Source: Robertmurraya sp.
GTDB taxonomy: Bacteria; Bacillota; Bacilli; Bacillales; Cytobacillaceae
DNA length: 41,621 nt
Direction: 5' to 3'
Assembly: GCA_025451895.1 (NCBI GenBank)
Contig: JANWJP010000103.1
Coordinates: 1 to 41,621 of the forward strand
Shown here: one piece after another, positions 8,222 through 16,657 of the stretch
How positions within the stretch are numbered: the stretch's first letter is position 1
Layout: every line of letters begins with the position of its first letter
Made by a program: the position numbers and the translations under genes
Notes under the pieces: model-generated
The model's database searches: none
What the model was told of the DNA's origin: nothing
What the model saw: only the letters and a program-made list of their open reading frames with translations

Positions 8222-9574
8222 TTAAAAAGGATTAAACGGCATTTTAAATCCGCCTCTTTTTTTGCCTTTTTGCTGCATTCCCGACATTTGTTTCATCATT
8301 TTTTTCATATCTTCAAATTGCTTTAAGAGCCGGTTTACTTCCTGGACAGAAGTTCCGCTTCCTTTCGCAATCCTTCTTCTCCGGCTCGAATTGATAATTT
8401 CCGGATGAGTCTTTTCTTCCTTTGTCATGGACCGGATAATTGCTTCCACATGAGCGAGCTGCTTTTCATCAATTTTTAAATTGTTCAAACCTTTCATTTT
8501 GTTAAAGCCGGGCACCATTTTCAAAAGATCCTCAAGGGGGCCCATCTGGCGAACCTGTCCGAGCTGTTCGAGAAAATCATCAAGAGTGAAGGTGGCGGTC
8601 CGCATTTTTTTCTCCAATTCCTTCGCCTTTTCCTCATCCACAGTGGCTTGGGCTTTTTCAATCAATGTTAAAACATCGCCCATTCCCAATATACGGGAAG
8701 CCATCCGCTCAGGGTGGAAAGCTTCAAGAGCATCCATTTTCTCGCCAAGACCGACAAATTTGATCGGAGTATTTGTTACGGAACGAATGGATAATGCAGC
8801 ACCACCGCGGGTATCGCCATCCAATTTTGTTAATATAACTCCCGTAAGACCGAGCAGTTCGTTAAAACTCTCTGCAACATTAACCGCATCCTGACCGGTC
8901 ATGGCATCGACAACAAGGAAAATTTCATCAGGCTTTGTAACTTCCTTTATTTCTTTTAATTCATTCATAAGCGCTTCATCAATATGCAGACGTCCGGCAG
9001 TGTCAATCAATACATAATCATGATGTTCTTCTTTGGCCTTTTCAACAGCCTGCCTGGCAATTTCTACAGGGCTGACTTTGTCTCCAAGGGAAAAGACGGG
9101 CATATTGAGCTGGCGGCCCAGGGTCTCCAACTGTTTAATCGCAGCAGGACGATAAATATCTGCCGCTACCAGCAATGGTTTGCGATTGTGCTTTTTGCGG
9201 AGCAAATTCGCAAGCTTCCCGGTCGTGGTGGTTTTACCCGCCCCCTGTAATCCGACCATCATCACAACAGTCGGAGGCCGGTTTGCAACGGCAATTTTGC
9301 TTTGTTCTCCGCCCATTAACTCAGTAAGTTCTTCTTTTACAACCTTAATCACCTGCTGCCCCGGCGTCAAACTTTTAAGCACTTCCTGGCCGACAGCACG
9401 TTCGCTTACCTTTTTCACAAATTGTTTTACCACTTTAAAATTAACATCCGCTTCCAAGAGAGCAAGGCGGACTTCCCGCATCATCTCTTTTACATCAGCT
9501 TCAGAAACCTTCCCTTTTCCACGGATTTTTTTTATCGTACTTTGCAGTCGGTCGGCTAATCCTTCAAAAGCCAT
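8222..9574 (-). CDS. ffh: Signal recognition particle protein Ffh
   Basis: SRP54 GTPase that binds signal sequences of nascent membrane and secreted proteins and docks at FtsY. The 450-residue product has the N domain (about 1-90), the G domain with P-loop GLQGAGKTTTTGK, DTAGRLHID and TKLDGDTRGGAALS, and the methionine-rich M domain (GFNKMKGLNN, MKKMMKQMSGMQQ) ending in a basic tail. The SRP RNA-binding segment with SSRRRRIAKGSGTSVQEVN is visible near residue 385. It follows ylxM by 14 bp. Confidence 0.98.
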   Translation of the reverse strand: MAFEGLADRLQSTIKKIRGKGKVSEADVKEMMREVRLALLEADVNFKVVKQFVKKVSERAVGQEVLKSLTPGQQVIKVVKEELTELMGGEQSKIAVANRPPTVVMMVGLQGAGKTTTTGKLANLLRKKHNRKPLLVAADIYRPAAIKQLETLGRQLNMPVFSLGDKVSPVEIARQAVEKAKEEHHDYVLIDTAGRLHIDEALMNELKEIKEVTKPDEIFLVVDAMTGQDAVNVAESFNELLGLTGVILTKLDGDTRGGAALSIRSVTNTPIKFVGLGEKMDALEAFHPERMASRILGMGDVLTLIEKAQATVDEEKAKELEKKMRTATFTLDDFLEQLGQVRQMGPLEDLLKMVPGFNKMKGLNNLKIDEKQLAHVEAIIRSMTKEEKTHPEIINSSRRRRIAKGSGTSVQEVNRLLKQFEDMKKMMKQMSGMQQKGKKRGGFKMPFNPF

Positions 9575-9588
9575 CAGGCACGGACCTC

Positions 9589-9921
9589 CTAATTTAATTT
9601 CTCCAGTTCAGCAACCGCATCAATGAGAGCTTCTCTGGATAATGTTTTTTGACTTAAAATTTCCTTCATGTTGTTCAAAATGGCGCTCCGCTCCTGGAAT
9701 TTTCTAAAAAGGGACAGCTTTTCCTCGTATTCCTCGAGCATTGCTTCCGTACGTTTAATATTATCATAAACAGCTTGGCGGCTGACACCGAATTCCTCGG
9801 CGATTTCCCCCAGGGATAAATCATCAAGATAGTAGAGAGACATATAGTTTCGCTGCTTCGGCGTTAACAAGGATTGATAAAAGTCAAACAAGAAATTCAT
9901 GCGATTCGTCTTTTCCAGCAC
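9589..9921 (-). CDS. ylxM: YlxM, helix-turn-helix SRP-associated regulator
   Basis: Conserved protein encoded beside ffh in Firmicutes. In streptococci it binds the SRP and stimulates GTP hydrolysis; its fold is a sigma-70 region 4-like helix-turn-helix. The 110-residue product begins V(M)[12 protein letters not shown] and has the HTH segment [22 protein letters not shown]. The GTG start has an excellent AAGGAGGG site 7 bases upstream and gives the same length as the B. subtilis protein; the frame runs further upstream through the promoter, which argues against a longer product. In B. subtilis ftsY lies immediately upstream; here it is about 13 kb away. Confidence 0.95.
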   Translation of the reverse strand: MLEKTNRMNFLFDFYQSLLTPKQRNYMSLYYLDDLSLGEIAEEFGVSRQAVYDNIKRTEAMLEEYEEKLSLFRKFQERSAILNNMKEILSQKTLSREALIDAVAELEKLN

Positions 9922-9963
9922 CGCCCATCCCTCCTTGTTAAGTGAAAAGCCTTTACAAACACA

Positions 9964-9992
9964 AGTGTACACAGTATAAGCAAGCATGTCAA
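9964..9992 (-). promoter_or_regulatory. Sigma-A promoter of ylxM-ffh
   Basis: A perfect TTGACA -35 box (9987-9992) and a TACACT -10 box (9964-9969) are 17 bases apart on the minus strand, with the ylxM ribosome binding site about 35 bases downstream. This promoter explains how ylxM-ffh can be expressed apart from ftsY. Confidence 0.75.
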
Positions 9993-10109
9993 GAAAAAAA
10001 CTTTACAAGGCAAAAGAAACTCAGCTTACTGCGTTTGCGGACTTCCTTCCCGAAGTATCTCCGGATCCGGCAAAAAAACGGCTTATCATCTTGGAAGAAT
10101 CTTAAACCT

Positions 10110-12875
10110 TTATTTGTCTCTCCGCCGTTTTGCCTCCAACAGCCGGTGCAATTGCTGCTCCCTCACCTCGATGGACGAACGCTGGTTGTTTTTTTCAGTA
10201 TCCTTCCCTCTCCGTTTCTTTTCTTCATTTCCGGTCCCGGTATCCTTCCGTTGTGCCAGTTGTTCAGTTTTCTCAACAGTCGCCTTCGCTTTGGACTGCT
10301 GCTGAACCGTTTTTCTTATTTCTTTGGCGTTCCTGAGTTCCGTTCTCTGCAGGAAGGCCTTTTCAGTAAAAAACTTCAGACCAAAACGCCGGATCGCAAT
10401 TTCCGTAAAAAACAGCAAAAATGCGGAAAGAAGAAGCCACCGGCTCACAGATTGCTTTTCATAAGCCTTATTTTTGCTTTCCCGGAAAATATCTGCCGGA
10501 TCGGATAATTGCCGGCCTCCAGTTAGTTCCGCCAATTTACTGAGCAATTCCTTATTGGCTTTCTTGAACAAAAATTCCCCGGAATATGGAACAGTAAATC
10601 CTGTTTGAAAAATATTAACGGATCCGTCTTTATGCGTCTGCTTAACATTAAGAAAATATACTCCGCTTCCGTTTGGAACCGTCAGTTCATATTTCCCCGG
10701 TGCAATAAGCTTTGTTTTTACATCCACTTTCTCGCCGTGATCCGACACCAGCGCTGTTTCAACCGGCAATGCTTTATTTCCGGCTGCTTCAAGAAGGATG
10801 ATTGTCTCCCCATTTCTTTTTTCCAAAGAAATATGATAGGGCGTTGTTTGATATCGCGGCAAAATATTTGTGATCATTTTCGTGATAAAGGAAGGCCATT
10901 TTTCCCATCTTGCCCAGTCTCCCGACCATTTTCCCGAAAAATCAGCCGTGAAAGCGGCCGCACGCCCCATTCCATATTGCCATTGCGCATAAACGGGATC
11001 GTCTTTTTCACTAGTGATCTGCAGGTTTGCTCCACCTTTCGGAGTCGTTGCAATATAAGCATTCATCCTCGGAACTCCTGCATCAAACAGACCCTCCCAG
11101 TCTGCAGGGGATGAAACAATTGGATAAAAGGGTTCATCCTCTATATAAGTCCTTGTCGCCATGACGGTCTCACGGGAAAGAATCGTCGGAATGGAGCTTG
11201 TATCCGTTACATCATAAAATCTGCCTGCTCCCGCTTCGGCAAGGGCTTCAAGCAGCGCTTTGTCAGCATCGGCTCCCAATGCGACGGTGGACAGGGTGAT
11301 ATTGTTTTTCCTGCCTTCCTCAATCAATCCGAAATAATCACCGTCCCGCGCCGATTGCCCGTCTGTCAGTAAGATGATATGTTTCCGCTGAAGTTTGTGG
11401 CCGGAAAGGCTATCGTATGCCATGGCCAGGGAAGAAAAGATTTCTGTTCCTCCTCCCGGTCCGACGAAAAGTATTTTTTCAACGGCCTTTTCCTTATTTT
11501 TCAACGGTCCTGTTTCGATAATCACCCATGGACGATCATCAAATGCAATAAATCCCAATGTATCTTCTTCCCGAAGGAGTTCAACAGACCTTGCCGCCGC
11601 TTCCTTGGCAAGCTCAAGTTTGCTTCCGGTCATGCTCGATGACCGGTCCATCACAATGACAAGTCCGAGGGACGGCATCCGTTTCTTTCCTTTAATATCC
11701 ATTTCAACCGGAAGCAGTTTCTCTACAGGAGTTTTAAAATATCCGCCCAAGCCAAAACTGTTTTCTCCTCCGGCCATAACAAAACCTGTACCAAACTCCT
11801 TAACGGCCCTTTCAATCAGTTTCATCTGTTTCTCTGATACTTGGGTTGCAGGAACATTATTAAAAATAATTGCCTGATAGGCCAAAAACCCTGACAAGTT
11901 TGTCGGCAGTTTTTCCGGAGCAATTGTCTCAACTATAAACCCTGCATCTGAAAGAATTTGCCCGGCTCTTCCGTATTCCTCATTTTGCACAAGGAGCACT
12001 TTCGGAATCCCCTCTATATTTGAAACGCGGTAAAAAATATTGTTTTCAATATAAGCATCATTTTCGGCAGAAATTTCCCCTTTATACACAATTAAACCTG
12101 AAGAGGCCGTCTTATGGGAAAATGTATAGAGATTTGTACCTTTCTTGACATTAACCGTCTCTTTTAAAATCTCCCTGTTATTCTCCGAAATTCTAATCGT
12201 TGCTTTTTTGTCGGCATTGCTGTCAATTTGCACCTGAATTCTCGCTTCTTCTCCTTCATACATAAACGCCGGAACCTCAAGTCCGCTAAATGACAAATCC
12301 TCATATTGTTCACTTTCTAAAAGAACATAATCGATCTCAATTTGTTTATTTTTTAACAGGGCAGCTGCATCCAGACTGTTTCCCGCTGTTTCATTTCCAT
12401 CAGAAAGAAGCACAATTCGCCCGTTTTTGTGAGCGGGTATTAAAGAGGCGGCCAGATGTAATGCTTCCTCAATATTTGTTTCATTTGCGGAAACTGCTGT
12501 CCGGAAATCGGAAATAAGGGCAGAATCTTTGCCGGTCTGTTGCTCAACCAGAGCGTTTTCCCCGAAAGCTATAATGGCGTATGAGTCTTTGCCGTTTTTG
12601 TTTTCCACCCCTTTTTCAATCCAATCTAAAGACGTGCCCTGCTTGCTTTCCACACTTTTTGAGCGGTCAACCACAAAAACTACCGTTTCTCCCTGAACAG
12701 GCCAAAGTATTTGCGGCACAGTCAGAGCAGTGATCAGAAGAATATATACGCATGTTCTTAATCCGGCAATAACATAAGCCTGCTTTCCCCTGTTTGCCTT
12801 CAAATAAAAAAAGACAGTTATTCCCGCCGGAATCAGCAATAAGAACAAAAACGGAAACTTAAATTCTATACCCAC
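10110..12875 (-). CDS. Membrane protein with two VWA domains and a GATase-like domain
   Basis: Function unknown; last gene of the MoxR/VWA operon. The 921-residue product has two N-terminal transmembrane segments (about 6-24 and 34-54), then a first VWA domain from about residue 63 with a MIDAS motif (VVDRSKS, later LLSDGNE). A beta-rich stretch is followed by a glutamine-amidotransferase-like alpha/beta domain (about 290-390, with FVMAGGENSFGLGG). A second VWA domain from about 404 has a full MIDAS (VMDRSSSM, GGGTEIF, LLTDGQS). A transmembrane helix near 811-831 leads to a highly charged cytoplasmic tail of about 90 residues. Start: GTG with a GGGAGGTG site 7 bases upstream, overlapping the preceding gene by 17 bases. 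The domains should lie outside the membrane, by inference. No clear terminator follows. Confidence 0.85.
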   Translation of the reverse strand: MGIEFKFPFLFLLLIPAGITVFFYLKANRGKQAYVIAGLRTCVYILLITALTVPQILWPVQGETVVFVVDRSKSVESKQGTSLDWIEKGVENKNGKDSYAIIAFGENALVEQQTGKDSALISDFRTAVSANETNIEEALHLAASLIPAHKNGRIVLLSDGNETAGNSLDAAALLKNKQIEIDYVLLESEQYEDLSFSGLEVPAFMYEGEEARIQVQIDSNADKKATIRISENNREILKETVNVKKGTNLYTFSHKTASSGLIVYKGEISAENDAYIENNIFYRVSNIEGIPKVLLVQNEEYGRAGQILSDAGFIVETIAPEKLPTNLSGFLAYQAIIFNNVPATQVSEKQMKLIERAVKEFGTGFVMAGGENSFGLGGYFKTPVEKLLPVEMDIKGKKRMPSLGLVIVMDRSSSMTGSKLELAKEAAARSVELLREEDTLGFIAFDDRPWVIIETGPLKNKEKAVEKILFVGPGGGTEIFSSLAMAYDSLSGHKLQRKHIILLTDGQSARDGDYFGLIEEGRKNNITLSTVALGADADKALLEALAEAGAGRFYDVTDTSSIPTILSRETVMATRTYIEDEPFYPIVSSPADWEGLFDAGVPRMNAYIATTPKGGANLQITSEKDDPVYAQWQYGMGRAAAFTADFSGKWSGDWARWEKWPSFITKMITNILPRYQTTPYHISLEKRNGETIILLEAAGNKALPVETALVSDHGEKVDVKTKLIAPGKYELTVPNGSGVYFLNVKQTHKDGSVNIFQTGFTVPYSGEFLFKKANKELLSKLAELTGGRQLSDPADIFRESKNKAYEKQSVSRWLLLSAFLLFFTEIAIRRFGLKFFTEKAFLQRTELRNAKEIRKTVQQQSKAKATVEKTEQLAQRKDTGTGNEEKKRRGKDTEKNNQRSSIEVREQQLHRLLEAKRRRDK

Positions 12876-14637
12876 GTCTGAACACCTCCCACTCGGCCGC
12901 AATCAGTGCCAAAGCAAGCAAGGACAGCCAAAACCAGATTTGGTCATGATAAATGATGTCCTTTTTATTTATATTTTCCTGAAACTTATTAACCGTAAAA
13001 GCCTTTTCCGTGACCGGACTTTTTTCCCTGTCATCGAGGATGACCGAAAAATAATAAATGGTTTCTCCGGCAACAGCTTGATACACGCCCGGTTTTTGAG
13101 GGGCACGGAAATTTTCCGTTTCCGGGTTCACGGTATAAAGATGTTCATCCCTGTCATTATAGATCGCCCATGACAGTGATTTACCCCCTGCATTCAGCCA
13201 TTTTTCTTCTCCCGGTTCAAAAAATCCCTGAAAATGCGGCGGCTGTGATAGCCACTGGTAAGCGTTATATAAGAAAATTGGAAAACTTGGTTTTAATGGC
13301 CAATCTGAATCGGATAGTGAAAAATTAACAATGATTATTGGCTGGCCATTATAGATGCCTTTTTCAATTAAAGGGACGGAACCGCTTCTTAAAACCGTCT
13401 GCAGCGGTTGATCGGCTTTTAAAGCCTTTGTTGCCTGATAAATATAAATATTTTCATAATCCACATACTGAAGCAAAGCATCCTTATCTCCCGAAAAAGA
13501 AACTGTCAAAGGGATTTTCTCCGTTCCCGAATTAAATAGAATCACAGGTTGTGAAGGCAAATGATCCATATCTGCCGTTTCCAGCAGAAAAATTCCTTTT
13601 CTCCCTTCAACTGCTGACCCGGCATCCACCTGAAATACCTCTGTTCCAATCGTTTGAAACCCTTTAATCAGAAAGGGATTCAAATTTCCAAGCGCATAAA
13701 CAGGCGGATTGGATTCCATAAGAACAGAAGTGAGCCGGTTATCTGTTTCATAGCCGTCATCGGCAAGAATAACCGCTTCATAATATGGTTTTTCAGGCAA
13801 TGAAGGAATCTCGACGACCAGCTGCCCGCGGCCGGAAATCGTCAAATTCTTCTTAAATAACGGCTTCCCTCCGGTGCTTTGAATTAAAAATTCTGTTGTA
13901 ACTTCTTTAGTTGACTGATTTTCAATAACAGCAACCCCGCTTATTTCTCCGTTATATTTTGCAGCGCCGAATGAAAGCAAAGAAAGATTATTGACTTCCG
14001 TCCCGATATTATGTACCTCAATATATTGATTTTTTGGTGCTCTTACCAAATCATCTTTTGTAACAGAATCAGAAAAAATATAGATGGCGGAATTATCGCC
14101 TGAGGCGAGAGAATAGGCGAGTTCAAGAGCCTTCCCGATCGCATCGTAATTATATGTCAACTGCACTGCCTCAAGTTTCTTTTTTAACAGGGCCTTGTCC
14201 GATTCCCCGCTTATAAGAATTTCCGGCCTCTCTCCCGTTTGAATAAGGGTTACTTTTTGGCCGCTCACTTTGTCCAGCAACGCTGAGATTGCCTTTTTGG
14301 CTTCATCAAAACGCGTTGACTCTTCATACTCCGCCGACATCGTTGCGGAAGTATCAATAATGAAGATTACATGATCACCCTTTAAATCCTCTGTTACCCA
14401 ATATGGCCGTGCGAGAGCCAGCATAAGAAACAGCAGGGCAAAAATCTGCAGCCAAAACAAAAGATTCTTTTGCAGTTTCTTTAAAAACGGGGAAGCCTGC
14501 CACTCATTCCGGACCTCAACCCACAGCATATTGGAGGATATTTTTTGCTCCTCGTACCGTTTTCGGAAAAAATAAAATAATACAACGGCGGCCAGGAAAA
14601 AGCTTAATAATAAAAACCACGGATTCAATAATTGCAC
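12859..14637 (-). CDS. BatA-like membrane protein with VWA domain
   Basis: The 592-residue product resembles aerotolerance BatA-type N-termini: two transmembrane helices (about 8-26 and 62-77) linked by a short basic loop and ending in LALARPYW. A VWA domain follows at once (about residue 90 on) with the metal site motif IIDTSATM. Its middle is beta-rich, and a final transmembrane helix lies at about 566-584, followed by EWEVFRRGYR. The layout mirrors the next gene, with which it overlaps by 17 bases, suggesting that the two VWA proteins form a complex. The GTG start has GAGGTGAGG upstream. A 140-bp gap with a hairpin separates it from the DUF58 gene. Function unknown; metal-dependent binding of partner proteins is the family expectation. 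Confidence 0.85.
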   Translation of the reverse strand: MQLLNPWFLLLSFFLAAVVLFYFFRKRYEEQKISSNMLWVEVRNEWQASPFLKKLQKNLLFWLQIFALLFLMLALARPYWVTEDLKGDHVIFIIDTSATMSAEYEESTRFDEAKKAISALLDKVSGQKVTLIQTGERPEILISGESDKALLKKKLEAVQLTYNYDAIGKALELAYSLASGDNSAIYIFSDSVTKDDLVRAPKNQYIEVHNIGTEVNNLSLLSFGAAKYNGEISGVAVIENQSTKEVTTEFLIQSTGGKPLFKKNLTISGRGQLVVEIPSLPEKPYYEAVILADDGYETDNRLTSVLMESNPPVYALGNLNPFLIKGFQTIGTEVFQVDAGSAVEGRKGIFLLETADMDHLPSQPVILFNSGTEKIPLTVSFSGDKDALLQYVDYENIYIYQATKALKADQPLQTVLRSGSVPLIEKGIYNGQPIIIVNFSLSDSDWPLKPSFPIFLYNAYQWLSQPPHFQGFFEPGEEKWLNAGGKSLSWAIYNDRDEHLYTVNPETENFRAPQKPGVYQAVAGETIYYFSVILDDREKSPVTEKAFTVNKFQENINKKDIIYHDQIWFWLSLLALALIAAEWEVFRRGYRI

Positions 14638-14707
14638 TGAACCTCACCTCATTTATTCCCGGGACAACAGTGCGTCACTTCTAAAAAAGTGCCGGTATTT
14701 CCCCTCA

Positions 14708-14744
14708 TTGACGGGAAGGTGAAATCTTCCCGTCAAACTTTTTT
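14708..14744 (+). terminator. Hairpin inside the MoxR/VWA operon with the U-run on the plus strand
   Basis: Perfect 11-bp arms TTGACGGGAAG (14708-14718) and CTTCCCGTCAA (14726-14736) around 7 bases, followed on the plus strand by six T (14739-14744). In the plus direction this is a textbook intrinsic terminator, yet all neighbouring genes are on the minus strand. Read on the minus strand it has no U-run and may instead protect or pace the mRNA. Which role applies is not known. Confidence 0.6.
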
Positions 14745-14777
14745 ATCAAATAAGAAACTATCTATTTATGCCTGATG

Positions 14778-15644
14778 TTATTTAAGCAGGCCTAATCTTG
14801 GAAGTTTATGTAACAACAAAGTTTCCACCGGTTCATCATCCGCCGCCAAAATATAGGCGCCGCCGTAACGCCGGCAAATCATTTCAAGATTTTTGTTATG
14901 CTCCGCCAGCCGTTTTTCATAGTCCCGCAGCAGGGAAGGATGCATGCTTATATTCACACCCGAGTCTGTTTCAATATCAATCAATCTGACATCTCCTTCA
15001 TACCCGGGTGAGAGTTCCTCCCTGGACAACACTTGAAAAAACCAAAATTCCTGCTTTAAAGAAGCGATTTTTCGCAAAAGCGCTTCAATCCTCTCCAGAG
15101 GTTCAAGGCCATCGGAGATCATAATCGTCAGCTGTTGTGTTTTGGATACTGTGTTATAAAGCTGATTTGAAAAATCATCCAGTTTCTCCGTTTCTTCAAG
15201 CTGCAATATTTCCAGGAAAACCCCGCGGCTGTTCACCGCCCCTTTCCTGTGAATCGGCCTTGGTGAACGGGATCCTGCAGGCATAAAAGCCAGTCTGTCT
15301 TCTCCGGCCAAAACCACGTAACCTAAAGAAGCAGCCAATGTTTTCGCCATCTCCCATTTTGAAGGAATGAACCTCATGGAAGAACTGACATCGAAATAAA
15401 TTGCGACCGAAATATCTTGTTCATCAAGATACCGTTTAATATAATACTTCTGTGTTCTGCCATATACATTCCAATCAATCTGCCTTACGTCATCTCCGGG
15501 CTGATACTGTCTGAAATCGGAAAATTCCAGAGACGACCCGAATTTTCCCGAGCGCCTGAGACCTTTATGGATTCCTCTCTTTTTTGTTTTTACATTTATC
15601 TTTAATTTTTGCAGCCGGTTTAAATAAGTCTGGTGATGATTCAT
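14778..15644 (-). CDS. DUF58 domain protein
   Basis: The 288-residue soluble protein carries the DUF58 signature: RRSGKFGSSLEFSDFRQYQP, GDDVRQIDWNVYGR and YYIKRYLDEQD, followed by a VWA-like fold starting IYFDVSSSM. DUF58 proteins are nearly always encoded next to MoxR ATPases and VWA proteins, as here, and are thought to work with them as an assembly or chaperone module. The exact substrate is unknown. ATG start; 12 bp downstream of the moxR stop. A predicted N-terminal membrane anchor, seen in some DUF58 proteins, is absent, so this member is likely cytoplasmic. Confidence 0.9.
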   Translation of the reverse strand: MNHHQTYLNRLQKLKINVKTKKRGIHKGLRRSGKFGSSLEFSDFRQYQPGDDVRQIDWNVYGRTQKYYIKRYLDEQDISVAIYFDVSSSMRFIPSKWEMAKTLAASLGYVVLAGEDRLAFMPAGSRSPRPIHRKGAVNSRGVFLEILQLEETEKLDDFSNQLYNTVSKTQQLTIMISDGLEPLERIEALLRKIASLKQEFWFFQVLSREELSPGYEGDVRLIDIETDSGVNISMHPSLLRDYEKRLAEHNKNLEMICRRYGGAYILAADDEPVETLLLHKLPRLGLLK

Positions 15645-15656
15645 AAATACTCACTC

Positions 15657-16649
15657 CTATAGAGCGGTTTTATCCAGTATTTCCGAAATGATTTCATCAG
15701 CGGAAATACCCCTTGCTTCCCCTTCAAAATTCAAAATGAGGCGGTGCCTTAGAACAGGAATTGCCGTCTTTTTAATATCTCCCGTGGACACATTGTATCT
15801 GCCCATACAAAGAGCCCTTGCCTTTGCAAGTTGAATCAGACTTTGCAAACCGCGCGGACCGCTGCCGAATTGGACAAATTCCTTTACCATCGGCGAAGCA
15901 TCCCCTGATGCCGGGTGAGTGGCGGAAATAATCCGGACTGCAAATTCCAGGATATCTTCGGAAACTAAAATTTCCTTAACAAGATTTTGTAAACGGAGAA
16001 CATCCTCTTTATCGGCAATCGAATTCAGGACGATTTGATTGCTTCCCGTTGTTCTGATTGCAATTTCTTTCAATTCCTCGTTTGAAGGATATCCGACAAG
16101 GACTTTGCAAATAAAACGGTCCATTTGCGCCTCTGGAAGAGGATATGTGCCTTCCAAATCTATCGGGTTTTGTGTAGCAAGGACAAAGAATGGTTTTTCC
16201 ATTGCTTTTGTCTCCCCCATCACCGTGACCGTTTTTTCACCCATTGCTTCAAGAAGAGCGCTCTGTGTTTTCGGAGTAGCCCGGTTAATCTCATCAGCAA
16301 GAATAATATTTGCAAACAGGGGGCCTTTGTGAAAAACAAATTTCTGTTTCCCCTGTTCATCCGTTTGCAATATCATGGTTCCGGTAATATCCGCCGGCAT
16401 CAGATCCGGCGTAAATTGAATTCTTGAAAAATCAAGACTTAAACAATTTGAAATCGTTTTAACAAGCATCGTCTTACCCAAACCGGGCAAGCCCTCCAAG
16501 AGGACATGCCCACCGGCAAGAATACTCCACAATACCTGATCAATTACATCTTCCTGCCCGACAATAAAAGTTTTGATCTCTTCTCTCACTTGATTAATCA
16601 TATCGCGGGCAGACAGGAACTCCTGCTCTTTTTCTTTCAATGACGACAT
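15657..16649 (-). CDS. MoxR-family AAA+ ATPase
   Basis: AAA+ ATPase of the MoxR family, which typically acts with VWA proteins to remodel or activate partner proteins. The 330-residue product shows Walker A GLPGLGKT (about residue 50), Walker B IILADEINR, sensor 1 in VLATQNP, the PEAQMDRF segment and the lid domain with ATHPAS and GPRGLQSLIQLAKARAL. I chose the ATG giving M-S-S-L-K-E-K, about 10 bases after a GGGAG site; an upstream in-frame GTG sits inside that site. It begins 8 bases after the preceding stop and is followed by DUF58, the standard MoxR-DUF58-VWA order. Confidence 0.95.
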   Translation of the reverse strand: MSSLKEKEQEFLSARDMINQVREEIKTFIVGQEDVIDQVLWSILAGGHVLLEGLPGLGKTMLVKTISNCLSLDFSRIQFTPDLMPADITGTMILQTDEQGKQKFVFHKGPLFANIILADEINRATPKTQSALLEAMGEKTVTVMGETKAMEKPFFVLATQNPIDLEGTYPLPEAQMDRFICKVLVGYPSNEELKEIAIRTTGSNQIVLNSIADKEDVLRLQNLVKEILVSEDILEFAVRIISATHPASGDASPMVKEFVQFGSGPRGLQSLIQLAKARALCMGRYNVSTGDIKKTAIPVLRHRLILNFEGEARGISADEIISEILDKTAL

Positions 16650-16657
16650 TCCAGTTC

